From Bacillota bacterium (GTDB lineage: Bacteria; Bacillota; Clostridia; Lachnospirales; Cellulosilyticaceae): a DNA stretch of 46,585 nt. Positions 14,735 through 22,670 of this stretch are shown piece after piece. How positions within the stretch are numbered: position 1 is the stretch's first letter; the number at the start of each line of letters is the position of its first letter. The notes below the pieces were generated by a model that was not told the DNA's origin, ran no database searches, and worked only from the letters and a program-made list of their open reading frames with translations. A program made the position numbers and the translations under genes. Location: the NCBI GenBank assembly GCA_023393125.1, contig JAEWMQ010000026.1, forward strand, positions 1 through 46,585, given 5' to 3'.

Positions 14735-14888
14735 ACTGTCTCCTCCATTTTTATGAATAACCCTCTTATTAATTTATGAAGCTAAAGTTGTACAATATGA
14801 TGAAGTACTTTTAAAATTTTCAAAATACATTTAATATTTATTTGTTTTATGATAAAATAACCTTAGGTAAGCTACTAAGATTTGTTCT
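14735..14888. other. Divergent intergenic region between katA and the hydrogenase leader
   Basis: The region is AT-rich and should hold the katA promoter on the minus strand and the hydrogenase-maturation promoter on the plus strand. Candidate -10-like words such as GATAAAAT (about 14851-14858) are present, but I cannot assign a well-spaced -35 box with confidence. Confidence 0.4.
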
Positions 14889-15042
14889 GGTAGCAAACTA
14901 TTTATTTTAATTATCGTACTGATTGCACAAGGGTTCGTCCCAAGTGGTAAGGCGAAGCACATGGAGATTTTATAGGAGTAATGCCATTTTAGGTACTACT
15001 TCTTCTTTTGCTATCCCTAAGCCCCTTGGCTTAGGGATTTTT
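14889..15042 (+). promoter_or_regulatory. Structured 5' leader of the hydrogenase-maturation operon (candidate riboswitch or attenuator)
   Basis: The 250-base leader can form a closing stem, GGTAGCAAA (14889-14897) with TTTGCTATC (15007-15015, one G-U). It encloses a short GTAC/GTAC helix (14916-14919 with 14993-14996) and three hairpins: GGG-TTCGT-CCC (14931-14941), GTG/CAC (14944-14960) and ATGG/CCAT (14961-14987). The 3' arm of the closing stem shares bases 15013-15015 with the 5' arm of the terminator that follows, so the two folds compete at their edge. That arrangement is typical of transcription-attenuating riboswitches. The sequence does not match any riboswitch consensus I know. The fold was drawn by eye. 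Confidence 0.55.
15013..15042 (+). terminator. Intrinsic terminator inside the hydrogenase-maturation leader
   Basis: ATCCCTAAGCC pairs perfectly with GGCTTAGGGAT around a CCTT loop and is followed by TTTT. It lies 96 bases before the first gene of the operon, so it must be read through or disrupted for expression. A second hairpin, CCTCTA/TAGAGG (15054-15080), follows without a T-tract. Confidence 0.85.
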
Positions 15043-15137
15043 CGCTTTTATAGCCTCTATAATAGTGTTTCGATTAGAGGTTCAATCCACATCTTTTCAA
15101 TTTTTTATTATATTTTAATAAGGAAGGGATATGAGAA

Positions 15138-15413
15138 ATGGAAACAAGAATTGCTTTAATTGGAATCATTGTTGAAAACAAAGATTCAGTAGAAAAAATC
15201 AATAGCATTCTACATGAGTATGGCGAACATATTGTAGGACGAATGGGTGTGCCCTATAAACCTAAGAACGTTTCTGTGATTAGTGTTATTATGGATGCGC
15301 CTAATAGCGTGATTAGTGCTTTGTCAGGAAAATTGGGGATGATTCCTCATGTTAACGTGAAGACCGTGTATTCAAAAATAAGTGAAACTCTAGAAATGCA
15401 GGATACGCCATGA
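15138..15413 (+). CDS. TM1266-family iron-only hydrogenase system regulator (ACT-like)
   Basis: This 91-residue protein belongs to the small ACT/NikR-C-like family found next to [FeFe]-hydrogenase maturation genes, with Thermotoga TM1266 as prototype. Visible are RIALIGIIVENKDSVEKINSIL, HEYGEHIVGRMGVPYKP and SVISVIMDAPNSVISALSGKLG, a beta-alpha-beta arrangement like ACT domains, which often sense small ligands. It is called a putative regulator by position, and no DNA-binding segment is apparent, so it may act as a ligand-binding or assembly factor. AAGGAAGGG is nine bases before the ATG. The stop overlaps the hydE start by four bases (ATGA), indicating translational coupling and one operon. 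Confidence 0.88.
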   Translation: METRIALIGIIVENKDSVEKINSILHEYGEHIVGRMGVPYKPKNVSVISVIMDAPNSVISALSGKLGMIPHVNVKTVYSKISETLEMQDTP

Positions 15414-16453
15414 AGGCCCTTATTGATATCCTTGCCAAAGAGCATCGTTTAAGTAAAGCAGACTTCCTTCTCTTACTTACACACCACCAAGATGAAGACC
15501 TTTCTTCTTATCTCTTTGAAAAAGCAAGGCAAACCGCTACTGATCTTTTTGGCAATCAGATTTATACCCGTGGTCTTATTGAATTTACTAACTACTGTAA
15601 GCAAGATTGTTATTATTGTGGGATTCGAAGGAGTAATACTGAGGCAGAGCGCTACAGGCTTACTTTAGAAGACATTCTAACTTGCACCGAAACCGGCTAT
15701 CACTTAGGCTTTCGTACTTTTGTTTTGCAAGGTGGTGAAGATGGGCACTTCCAAGATGAAGCCATTTGCGACATTTTAACTGCTATCAAAATAAAGCACC
15801 CCGACTGTGCTATTACTCTTTCTATTGGCGAGAAAAGCCGCCTAAGCTATGAGCAATTTTTTAAGGCAGGTGCTGACCGTTATTTACTTCGTCATGAAAC
15901 AGCTACCAGTGCTCATTATAGTCAGCTTCACCCTGCTTCTCAAAGTCTAGAGCAGAGAAAACAATGTCTTTATGATCTAAAAGCTATTGGCTACCAGGTC
16001 GGTACCGGCTTTATGGTAGGTTCACCTTATCAAACCTTTGATACACTATGCGAAGACCTACTTTTCATCCAAGACTTTAAACCGCATATGGTAGGCATTG
16101 GTCCTTTTATTCCACATCAAGATACACTTTTTAAGGACTATCCAGCAGGCACCCTGTCACTCACTTTATTTTTAATTGGCATTCTTAGACTCATCTTACC
16201 TAATGGATTAATTCCAGCTACAACCGCTCTTGGTACCATTGATCCTAAAGGTCGTGAAAAAGGTATTTTAGCAGGTGCTAATGTAGTCATGCCTAATCTT
16301 TCTCCGGTAGGCGTACGTAAAAAATATAGTTTATATAATAATAAAATATGTACAGGAGAAGAAGCTGCTGAATGTTGGGCTTGCCTCAACAATCGTTTAA
16401 AACAAATTGGCTATAGCCTTTCCGTAAGCCGCGGTGACTTCTCTCCTCTATAA
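15410..16453 (+). CDS. hydE: [FeFe]-hydrogenase maturation radical SAM enzyme HydE
   Basis: HydE is a radical SAM enzyme that processes the cysteine-bound iron dicarbonyl cyanide synthon made by HydG on the way to the diiron subcluster. The 347-residue protein carries the CX3CX2C cluster motif at Cys63, Cys67 and Cys70 (NYCKQDCYYCGIR). LQGGEDG (about residues 107-113) matches the GGE motif that contacts the SAM amino group, and VGTGFMVGSPYQT and VGIGPFIPHQDTLF are strongly family-specific. The second C-terminal cluster site of some HydE proteins is not evident and is non-essential in the family. It overlaps the upstream gene by four bases. Biotin synthase is excluded by these HydE signatures and by operon context. 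Confidence 0.97.
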   Translation: MKALIDILAKEHRLSKADFLLLLTHHQDEDLSSYLFEKARQTATDLFGNQIYTRGLIEFTNYCKQDCYYCGIRRSNTEAERYRLTLEDILTCTETGYHLGFRTFVLQGGEDGHFQDEAICDILTAIKIKHPDCAITLSIGEKSRLSYEQFFKAGADRYLLRHETATSAHYSQLHPASQSLEQRKQCLYDLKAIGYQVGTGFMVGSPYQTFDTLCEDLLFIQDFKPHMVGIGPFIPHQDTLFKDYPAGTLSLTLFLIGILRLILPNGLIPATTALGTIDPKGREKGILAGANVVMPNLSPVGVRKKYSLYNNKICTGEEAAECWACLNNRLKQIGYSLSVSRGDFSPL

Positions 16454-16466
16454 AGGAGCATTCGAT

Positions 16467-17885
16467 ATGTATAACCCTAAGTCTATGTCTGCTACTGAGT
16501 TTATAAATGATGAAGAAATTCTAGATACCTTAGCTTATGCGCAGACTCATAAAACCAATAAAACCCTTATAAATAGTCTTATTGAAAAAGCTAAAGACTG
16601 TAAAGGCTTAAACCATCGTGAAGCCGCACTTCTATTAGCTTGTGAATTAGAAGATGAAAACAAAAAAATTGAAGCTTTAGCTAAACAGATTAAGCAACGC
16701 TTTTATGGCAACCGTATTGTTATGTTTGCTCCTCTTTACCTTTCTAATTACTGCGTTAATGGTTGTACTTACTGCCCTTATCACCATACAAATAAACACA
16801 TCACTAGAAAAAAACTCACTCAAGACGAAATTAAAGCTGAGGTCATTGCCCTTCAAGATATGGGACATAAACGCCTTGCTCTAGAAGCTGGTGAAGATCC
16901 TATTCATAATCCACTTGATTACATCCTAGAAAGCATCGAAACCATTTATAGTATTAAACATAAAAATGGCGCTATTAGACGTGTGAACGTCAATATTGCT
17001 GCCACCACCATAGAAAACTATCGTAAGCTAAAAGAAGCAGGCATTGGTACTTATATTCTTTTCCAAGAAACCTATCATAAAAAGAACTATGAAGCACTTC
17101 ATCCAAATGGTCCTAAGCATGACTATGCTTATCACACAGAAGCTATGGACAGAGCTATGGCTGGTGGCATTGATGATGTAGGTCTTGGTGTTTTATTTGG
17201 TCTTAATAAATATCGCTATGATTTTGTAGGCCTACTCATGCATGCAGAGCATTTAGAAGCGGTTCATGGTGTAGGTCCACATACTATTAGTGTGCCTCGC
17301 ATTTGTCCTGCAGATGATATTAATCCTAATGAGTTCACTAATGCTATTTCTGATGATATCTTTGCTAAAATTGTAGCTGTTATTCGTATTGCTGTGCCTT
17401 ATACAGGTATGATTATCTCTACTAGAGAATCTCCTAAAACTAGAAAACGGGTATTAGAGTTAGGCATTTCTCAGATTAGTGGTGGCTCTAGCACTAGTGT
17501 AGGTGGTTATGTGCTCCCTGAAAAAGAAGATGAAAACTCAGCTCAATTTGAATTAAGTGATACCCGCACTTTAGATGAAATTGTAGGATGGCTCTTAGAG
17601 CTAGGCTATATCCCAAGCTTTTGTACAGCTTGCTATAGAGAAGGCCGTACGGGAGATCGTTTTATGAGTCTTGTTAAATCTGGGCAAATTGCTAACTGCT
17701 GCGGACCTAATGCCCTTATGACACTACAAGAATACCTAGAGGACTATGCCTCCACTCAAACAAAAGCTTCCTCTATTCCTATTATTACTAGCGAACTTAA
17801 AACCATTACAAATCCTAAAGTTCTGGAAAAAGCAGTTAACCAATTAAAAGCTATTCAAAATGGTGCTAGGGATTTCCGGTTTTAA
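16467..17885 (+). CDS. hydG: [FeFe]-hydrogenase maturation radical SAM tyrosine lyase HydG
   Basis: HydG cleaves tyrosine to p-cresol and dehydroglycine, producing the CO and cyanide ligands of the H-cluster. The 472-residue protein has the radical SAM motif CX3CX2C at Cys96, Cys100 and Cys103 (CVNGCTYCPYHH). The C-terminal CX2CX22C site, Cys386, Cys389 and Cys412 (CTACYREGRTGDRF then NCCGPNAL), holds the auxiliary cluster with the dangler iron where the Fe(CO)2CN synthon is built. The C-terminal site separates it from ThiH. I start at 16467 because AAAGGAG lies eight bases upstream; an in-frame ATG at 16434 would lie inside hydE and lacks a site. It follows hydE by 13 bases. Confidence 0.97.
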   Translation: MYNPKSMSATEFINDEEILDTLAYAQTHKTNKTLINSLIEKAKDCKGLNHREAALLLACELEDENKKIEALAKQIKQRFYGNRIVMFAPLYLSNYCVNGCTYCPYHHTNKHITRKKLTQDEIKAEVIALQDMGHKRLALEAGEDPIHNPLDYILESIETIYSIKHKNGAIRRVNVNIAATTIENYRKLKEAGIGTYILFQETYHKKNYEALHPNGPKHDYAYHTEAMDRAMAGGIDDVGLGVLFGLNKYRYDFVGLLMHAEHLEAVHGVGPHTISVPRICPADDINPNEFTNAISDDIFAKIVAVIRIAVPYTGMIISTRESPKTRKRVLELGISQISGGSSTSVGGYVLPEKEDENSAQFELSDTRTLDEIVGWLLELGYIPSFCTACYREGRTGDRFMSLVKSGQIANCCGPNALMTLQEYLEDYASTQTKASSIPIITSELKTITNPKVLEKAVNQLKAIQNGARDFRF

Positions 17886-17994
17886 TACTAAAATATGATG
17901 ACTTCTTAGCAATACACTAGACCTCACTTTGTTTTTCATGTTTAACCTTGAATAACTATAATCAATCATTGATTTCAAGAAAGGAAGTGTAACT

Positions 17995-19185
17995 ATGAGC
18001 TTAATGGATACTCCACGAGCTAATCGTCTTCACATCGGCTTATATGGCAAGAGAAATAGTGGTAAGTCTTCCCTTATTAATGCTTTAACTGGTCAAGAAA
18101 TTGCTTTAGTTTCTGAAGAAGCAGGTACTACCACTGATCCCGTTTATAAATCCATGGAAATCTACGGTATCGGTCCTTGTGTTTTTATTGATACGGCTGG
18201 CTTTGATGATGTTGGTACCTTAGGAAACCTACGTGTTGAAAAGACCAAGGAAGCTACACAAAAAACAGATATTGCCCTTATTGTTTTTACCGATTCTGAT
18301 TTAACAGAAGAACTCAAATGGCTTCAGCATTTTAAAGCGCAAGATACGCCTTTTATCCCTATTATTAATAAAATAGATACGTTAGAAAATAGAGATAGCC
18401 TCACTTCTCAGATAGAAACTGCTTGTGGCATCTCCCCTGTTTTAGTCAGCGCTAAAACCAAAGAAGGCATTGAAGCCATTAGAACTGCTATGATTCGTCT
18501 CTTACCAGAAGACTATGAAGTTAAAAGTATCACAGGATCTTTAGCTGCTCCTGGCGATTTAGTTTTACTTGTTATGCCACAAGATATTCAAGCCCCTAAA
18601 GGCAGACTCATTCTTCCTCAAGTACAAACTCTTCGTGATTTACTAGATAAAAAGTGCCTAGTCATGAGCTGTACTACTGACCAGCTAGCTGCTACTTTAA
18701 AGGTATTAACCAAAGCACCGGATTTAATTATTACAGACTCTCAGGTCTTTAAAACGGTTTACGACCAAAAGCCAAATAGCAGTAAATTAACTTCTTTTTC
18801 TGTTTTATTTGCTGGTTATAAAGGTGACTTACAAGCTTTCAAAGAAGGTGCCTATGCTATTGATACTTTAACCGAAAGCTCTAAAGTACTTATAGCTGAA
18901 GCTTGTACTCATGCGCCCCTAAGTGAGGATATTGGTAGAGAAAAGCTTCCTCGTTTACTAAAGCAGAAAGTAGGATCTGGCCTAACCATTGATATAACTA
19001 GTGGGCCTCATTTTCCTTCAGACCTTGAAGGCTATGATCTCATTATTCACTGTGGGGGCTGTATGTTTAATCGTAAATATGTCCTTTCACGCATAGCCAA
19101 GGCCAAAGCCCTAAGTATTCCTATTTCTAACTATGGTGTTGTCATTGCTTACTTATCAGGAATTTTAGAACGTATTGATGTATAA
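17995..19185 (+). CDS. hydF: [FeFe]-hydrogenase maturation GTPase HydF
   Basis: HydF is the scaffold that receives the diiron precursor from HydE/HydG chemistry and delivers it to apo-hydrogenase. The 396-residue protein has a TrmE-type GTPase domain: P-loop GKRNSGKSS (residues 18-26), switch region EEAGTTTDPV, DTAGFDD and NKID. A dimerisation domain follows, and then the cluster-binding domain with Cys304 (ACTHAPLSEDIGREKLPR) and the pair Cys353/Cys356 (HCGGCMFNRK), the three conserved ligands of its [4Fe-4S] cluster. A 109-base gap from hydG contains no clear terminator, and GAAAGGAAG precedes the ATG, so it is likely in the same operon. No hydrogenase structural gene lies in the window. 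Confidence 0.97.
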   Translation: MSLMDTPRANRLHIGLYGKRNSGKSSLINALTGQEIALVSEEAGTTTDPVYKSMEIYGIGPCVFIDTAGFDDVGTLGNLRVEKTKEATQKTDIALIVFTDSDLTEELKWLQHFKAQDTPFIPIINKIDTLENRDSLTSQIETACGISPVLVSAKTKEGIEAIRTAMIRLLPEDYEVKSITGSLAAPGDLVLLVMPQDIQAPKGRLILPQVQTLRDLLDKKCLVMSCTTDQLAATLKVLTKAPDLIITDSQVFKTVYDQKPNSSKLTSFSVLFAGYKGDLQAFKEGAYAIDTLTESSKVLIAEACTHAPLSEDIGREKLPRLLKQKVGSGLTIDITSGPHFPSDLEGYDLIIHCGGCMFNRKYVLSRIAKAKALSIPISNYGVVIAYLSGILERIDV

Positions 19186-19235
19186 CTTTACTAATCTAGG
19201 AAATAGTAATAACTAGATCTAAAGGAGGTATCATA

Positions 19236-19358
19236 ATGACAAACTATACTATTGCTAATTTAACTGAAGAAGAACTTATAGCTGTTAAGGAAGCAGAAGC
19301 ACTCTTTAAACAAAAGACTGGTAAATCTTTCGCGCTAATTGCTTGGGAATCTAAGTAG
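19236..19358 (+). CDS. Conserved-looking 40-residue protein at the end of the hydrogenase-maturation operon
   Basis: This short gene has an excellent ribosome-binding site, AAAGGAGG, eight bases before its ATG. It encodes 40 residues, ending GKSFALIAWESK. The middle is a charged amphipathic helix (TEEELIAVKEAEALFKQKTG), and the tail is a short strand with a tryptophan. It follows hydF by 50 bases and precedes the operon terminator, so it should be the last gene of the transcript. I do not recognise a named family. The charge pattern and context suggest a small soluble protein that could bind a partner in hydrogenase assembly or electron transfer, but this is a guess. The coding call rests on the ribosome-binding site, plausible codon use and position. 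Confidence 0.72.
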   Translation: MTNYTIANLTEEELIAVKEAEALFKQKTGKSFALIAWESK

Positions 19359-19805
19359 TAAGTCATATCCTAGTATCTTATTTCTATAAATTCTTTTTAT
19401 AAAAAGCAAAAGCATGGCTTCTTTTATAAGACCACGCTCTTGCTTTTTTTATTATCTAGTAATAGAAAACAACCTGATGCGCTATCAATTGATAAAATAA
19501 TAACATTTCTTCCCCTTAATTGCTTTTTATTTTACGAATCTTCTCTTCATAACCTTTTATTTTGCTCCTTTTTACATATTATATTCATGGAAAATAATAG
19601 AATATGTTTAAAAAACTATACAAAACCCCTGTTATGTTTTATAATTTTATTGTAAATAGTTACAACTAATTACAATTTATGACACACTTGTAGGATTTGA
19701 TATGTGAAATGATGTATTTGTTATTTTTTTATCAAATTTCGTTTTCTCTATTCATATCTCAAGTATTTTAGTCTTAAAAATCACCATACAGAAGGGATGT
19801 TGTAC
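19359..19805. other. Intergenic region between the hydrogenase-maturation and serine dehydratase operons
   Basis: Apart from the terminator at 19401-19450, this 447-base stretch is AT-rich and holds no gene I can support. A plus-strand frame across 19440-19655 starts within the terminator tail and lacks a ribosome-binding site. The serine dehydratase promoter should lie in the second half, but I see no pair of boxes with good match and spacing. Confidence 0.55.
19401..19450 (+). terminator. Terminator of the hydrogenase-maturation operon
   Basis: AAAAAGCAA-AGC-TGG pairs with CCA-GCT-TTGCTTTTT with a few mismatches, followed by a T-tract. It lies 43 bases after the 40-residue protein gene. 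Confidence 0.88.
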
Positions 19806-20486
19806 ATGGCAAACATTGGAGTATTTGACGTCTTAGGCCCTATTATGATCGGTCCCTCCTCCTCTCATACAGCAGGAGCAGCTAGACTTGGAAAAATTGC
19901 TAGGACTATCGTTAATAAACCTATTAAAGAGGTCAACTTTTTACTTCATGGCTCTTTTAGTCAAACTTATAAAGGACACGGTACAGACCGTGCACTTGTT
20001 GCTGGAATCTTAGGAATGAATCCTGATGATGCTCGTCTTAGAGATTCTCTTACTCTTGCAAAAGAAGCAGGTATTAAAATTACCTTTACACCAACAGATT
20101 TAGGGCAAGTTCACCCAAATACTGTTAAATTCCTTATCACAGATGAAAAAGGCATTCATTGGGAAGTTCTTGGTTCATCTATTGGGGGTGGACTTGTAGA
20201 AATACACGAAATTAATGGTAATAAAGTTCAAATTACAGGTGAATACCCAACTATCATCACTTGTCATGATGATATTCCTGGAACAGTCGCTAAAATTTCT
20301 GGCCTATTTTATGAAAAGCAGATTAATATTGCATTTATGAAACTTGTAAGAAGCCAAAAAGGAAAAGGTGCTACTATGACTTTTGAAGTTGATCATAGTA
20401 TTCCTGAAGATGTTATTTCTGAAATCAAAAATGTAGAGGGCATTAACCGTGTGATTGTTATTAATCAGCTAGGAGGTGTTTCATAA
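19806..20486 (+). CDS. sdaAB: L-serine dehydratase, iron-sulfur type, beta subunit
   Basis: The beta subunit pairs with SdaAA to form an oxygen-sensitive [4Fe-4S] enzyme that deaminates L-serine to pyruvate and ammonia. The 226-residue protein carries the family segment LGPIMIGPSSSHTAGAARLGKIAR near its start (the PSSSHT substrate loop), SIGGGLVEI in the middle, and a C-terminal ACT domain from about residue 150 (TCHDDIPGTVAKISGLFYEK). I prefer the ATG at 19806, since GAAGGG lies nine bases upstream, over an ATG at 19797 that abuts the site. Its stop codon shares one base with the sdaAA start. Splitting of catalytic and ACT parts into two genes is typical of Clostridia. Confidence 0.96.
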   Translation: MANIGVFDVLGPIMIGPSSSHTAGAARLGKIARTIVNKPIKEVNFLLHGSFSQTYKGHGTDRALVAGILGMNPDDARLRDSLTLAKEAGIKITFTPTDLGQVHPNTVKFLITDEKGIHWEVLGSSIGGGLVEIHEINGNKVQITGEYPTIITCHDDIPGTVAKISGLFYEKQINIAFMKLVRSQKGKGATMTFEVDHSIPEDVISEIKNVEGINRVIVINQLGGVS

Positions 20487-21373
20487 TGAGAATCGCTAGA
20501 TCAGGAAAAGAACTCATTGAAATCTGCAACGAAGAACAAATCACCTTAAGTGAATATGCCATTCGCACAGAAATGGAAAGCAAGGAAGTTTCTAGAGAAA
20601 CATTAATGGCACAGATGAAAGTTACTTTAGATGTTATGAGAGAAGCTGCTACCCTAGGTCGTGAAAAAGAAGTGTATTCTTTAAGTGGCCTTATTGGCGG
20701 CGATGCTTATCGCTTACAACAATACCTTAATTCAGGTAAGTCTTTAATGGGGAACGGCATCATTAAAGCCATGGCAATGGCTATTTCTTCTTCTGAAGTA
20801 AATGGTTCTATGGGTAAAATTGTAGCTTGTCCTACTGCTGGTTCATGTGGCATCCTTCCAGCTGTTATTTTAACTGCTGGTGAACAACTTGGCCAAGGCG
20901 ATGAGGAAATGATACAAGGTTTATTTGCAGCTTCTGCTATTGGTATGATTATAGGAATGAATGCAACTTTTGCTGGCGCTGAAGGTGGTTGTCAAGCTGA
21001 ATGTGGTTCTGCTGCTGCTATGGCTGCTGGAGCAGTTGTAGAAATGATGGGTGGAACACCTGAAATGAGCTTAGATGCAGCTGCTATCATCTTTAAAAAC
21101 GTACTTGGTCTTGTTTGCGACCCTGTTGCTGGACTTGTGGAGATCCCATGTGCTAAGAGAAATGTATCAGGTGCTGTTAATGCCCTTTCAACTGCCGATA
21201 TGGTAATGGCTGGTGTTAATTCAAAAATTCCTTTTGATGATGCACTCTCAGCCATGTACAAGGTAGGTCTTGGACTTCCTGAAGAATTAAGAGAAACAGC
21301 TTTAGGTGGTGTGGCTATTACACCAACAGGTAAAGCACTTAAAGAAAAAGTATTTGGAAAAACTCATTCGTAA
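20486..21373 (+). CDS. sdaAA: L-serine dehydratase, iron-sulfur type, alpha subunit
   Basis: The alpha subunit contributes the cluster cysteines. The 295-residue protein shows IVACPTAGSCGILPAVI, AGAEGGCQAECGSAAAMAAGA and LVCDPVAGLVEIPCAKRN, which contain the conserved cysteines that ligate the catalytic [4Fe-4S] cluster. The length matches SdaAA of Gram-positive bacteria. The start overlaps the sdaAB stop by one base (TAATG), with AGGAGG inside the 3' end of sdaAB, so translation is coupled and a 1:1 complex is expected. Serine-derived pyruvate can feed fermentation and ferredoxin reduction, which in turn would supply a hydrogenase. A PfoR-like membrane protein follows after 40 bases. Confidence 0.97.
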   Translation: MRIARSGKELIEICNEEQITLSEYAIRTEMESKEVSRETLMAQMKVTLDVMREAATLGREKEVYSLSGLIGGDAYRLQQYLNSGKSLMGNGIIKAMAMAISSSEVNGSMGKIVACPTAGSCGILPAVILTAGEQLGQGDEEMIQGLFAASAIGMIIGMNATFAGAEGGCQAECGSAAAMAAGAVVEMMGGTPEMSLDAAAIIFKNVLGLVCDPVAGLVEIPCAKRNVSGAVNALSTADMVMAGVNSKIPFDDALSAMYKVGLGLPEELRETALGGVAITPTGKALKEKVFGKTHS

Positions 21374-21413
21374 AACAAGTGATACTACTGACAACTAAGC
21401 GGAGGCATAATTA

Positions 21414-22445
21414 ATGGATATCTTAATCGGAACAACTCTACTACTCGCAGTACTAGGACTCTTTACTTTATTTAGTTATAAAGCGCCAAATGGTATGAAA
21501 GCTATGGGTGCTCTTGCAAATGCAGCTTGTGCAAGCTTCTTAGTAGAAGCCTTCCATGACGCATTCTTTGGTGGTGTATTAAACATAGAATTTTTACAAA
21601 GCGTAGGGGCTGCTAATGGTAGCCTTGGTGGTGTTGCAGCTGGTATTTTAGTACCACTTGCACTAGGTGTATCACCTGTTTATGCTGTTCTTACAGGTCT
21701 TGCTTGTTCAGGCTTTGGCATTTTACCAGGTTTCGTAGCCGGCTATCTTATTTCTTACGTGGTTAAATTCCTAGAAAAAAAAGTACCAGCTGGTTTAGAT
21801 CTCATTGTTATTATTGTGATTGCAGCACCTCTTTCACGTTTAATTGCAACAGGTATGACACCTGTAGTAAATAACACTTTATTAAGAATTGGTGATGTAC
21901 TTCTTTCATCAGCCAATGCTAGCCCAATCATCATGGGTATTATCTTAGGTGGCATATTAACCGTTGTTGCTACAGCGCCACTTAGCTCTATGGCACTTAC
22001 AGCAATGCTTGGGCTTACAGGTATTCCTATGGCAATTGGTGCCTTAGCCGTATTCGGTTCTTCTTTTATGAACTTTGTATTCTTCAAAAAAATGAAATTC
22101 GGGACAAAAAAAGATACAATTGCTGTAGCTATTGAACCACTTACACAAGCCGATCTTATTAGTGCGAATCCTATTCCGGTTTATGTCACTAATTTCATCG
22201 GTGGTGCACTGAGTGGTATTATCGTAGCGCTTATGGGACTTACTAACATGACACCAGGTACTGCAACCCCTATTGCTGGTTTTGCTGTTATGTTTGCCTA
22301 CAATCCTCCAATGCAAGTTTTAATTGCTGCTGCTGGATGTATTGCTGTAAGTGTACTTAGTGGTTTCATTGGTTACTTTATCTTTAAAAACCATAAAATT
22401 AAAACAGCTGCTGAAATCAGAGGTACTGAAGCAACTATTATATAA
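21414..22445 (+). CDS. PfoR-like / PTS EIIC-type membrane protein, possible serine-linked transporter
   Basis: A 343-residue integral membrane protein with about nine to ten helices and many glycine-rich segments. Repeats of the form ASFLVEAFHDAFFGG, GILVPLALGVSPVY and ATPIAGFAVMFAYNP are typical of the PfoR/COG3641 group, which shares its core with PTS EIIC permeases. No cytoplasmic PTS domain is attached and no phosphorylation site is obvious, so it may be a secondary carrier rather than a PTS component. Clostridial homologues were once called regulators of perfringolysin. It is the third gene of the serine dehydratase operon and precedes a strong terminator, so serine uptake is a reasonable but unproven role. 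GGAGG is upstream of the ATG. Confidence 0.75.
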   Translation: MDILIGTTLLLAVLGLFTLFSYKAPNGMKAMGALANAACASFLVEAFHDAFFGGVLNIEFLQSVGAANGSLGGVAAGILVPLALGVSPVYAVLTGLACSGFGILPGFVAGYLISYVVKFLEKKVPAGLDLIVIIVIAAPLSRLIATGMTPVVNNTLLRIGDVLLSSANASPIIMGIILGGILTVVATAPLSSMALTAMLGLTGIPMAIGALAVFGSSFMNFVFFKKMKFGTKKDTIAVAIEPLTQADLISANPIPVYVTNFIGGALSGIIVALMGLTNMTPGTATPIAGFAVMFAYNPPMQVLIAAAGCIAVSVLSGFIGYFIFKNHKIKTAAEIRGTEATII

Positions 22446-22500
22446 AATACAAATAACTTAAATATAAGTCATATTAACATCGCATCTTATTTCCACATTA

Positions 22501-22568
22501 AAAAGCTATAGACTTTTCTAAGTGATTTAGTTTTAATAACTTATTTCTTAGGAAAGCTATAGCTTTTT
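22501..22568 (+). terminator. Terminator of the serine dehydratase operon
   Basis: AAAAGCTATAG-CTTT-CTAAG pairs with CTTAG-AAAG-CTATAGCTTTT around a long AT-rich loop and ends in TTTTT. Confidence 0.85.
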
Positions 22569-22670
22569 ACATGCCATTTCTTAACAAATCTTAATACTTT
22601 CATGATATTCAATTTAATGTTTCTTGGCTATAATATAGCTATCATAATAAAAAAGAGAGAGAGTTATTGT

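Noticed and set aside
14921..14960. GGGTTCGTCCC looked like a tRNA T-arm
   Set aside because: No matching acceptor, D or anticodon arms surround it, so it is only a hairpin within the leader.
14889..15042. Assignment of the leader to a known riboswitch (cobalamin, FMN, SAM, ZTP, fluoride, c-di-GMP, T-box)
   Set aside because: None of the diagnostic core sequences of those classes that I know is present.
14923..15159. Plus-strand reading frame across the hydrogenase leader
   Set aside because: It runs through the terminator hairpin and into the TM1266-type gene in another frame; the RNA structure explains the sequence better.
15410..16453. Biotin synthase as an alternative for HydE
   Set aside because: The HydE-specific VGTGFMVGSPYQT and VGIGPFIPH segments and the position between the TM1266-type gene and hydG exclude it.
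19440..19655. Plus-strand reading frame of 71 codons
   Set aside because: It starts inside the terminator T-tract, has no ribosome-binding site, and its composition is what AT-rich intergenic DNA gives by chance.
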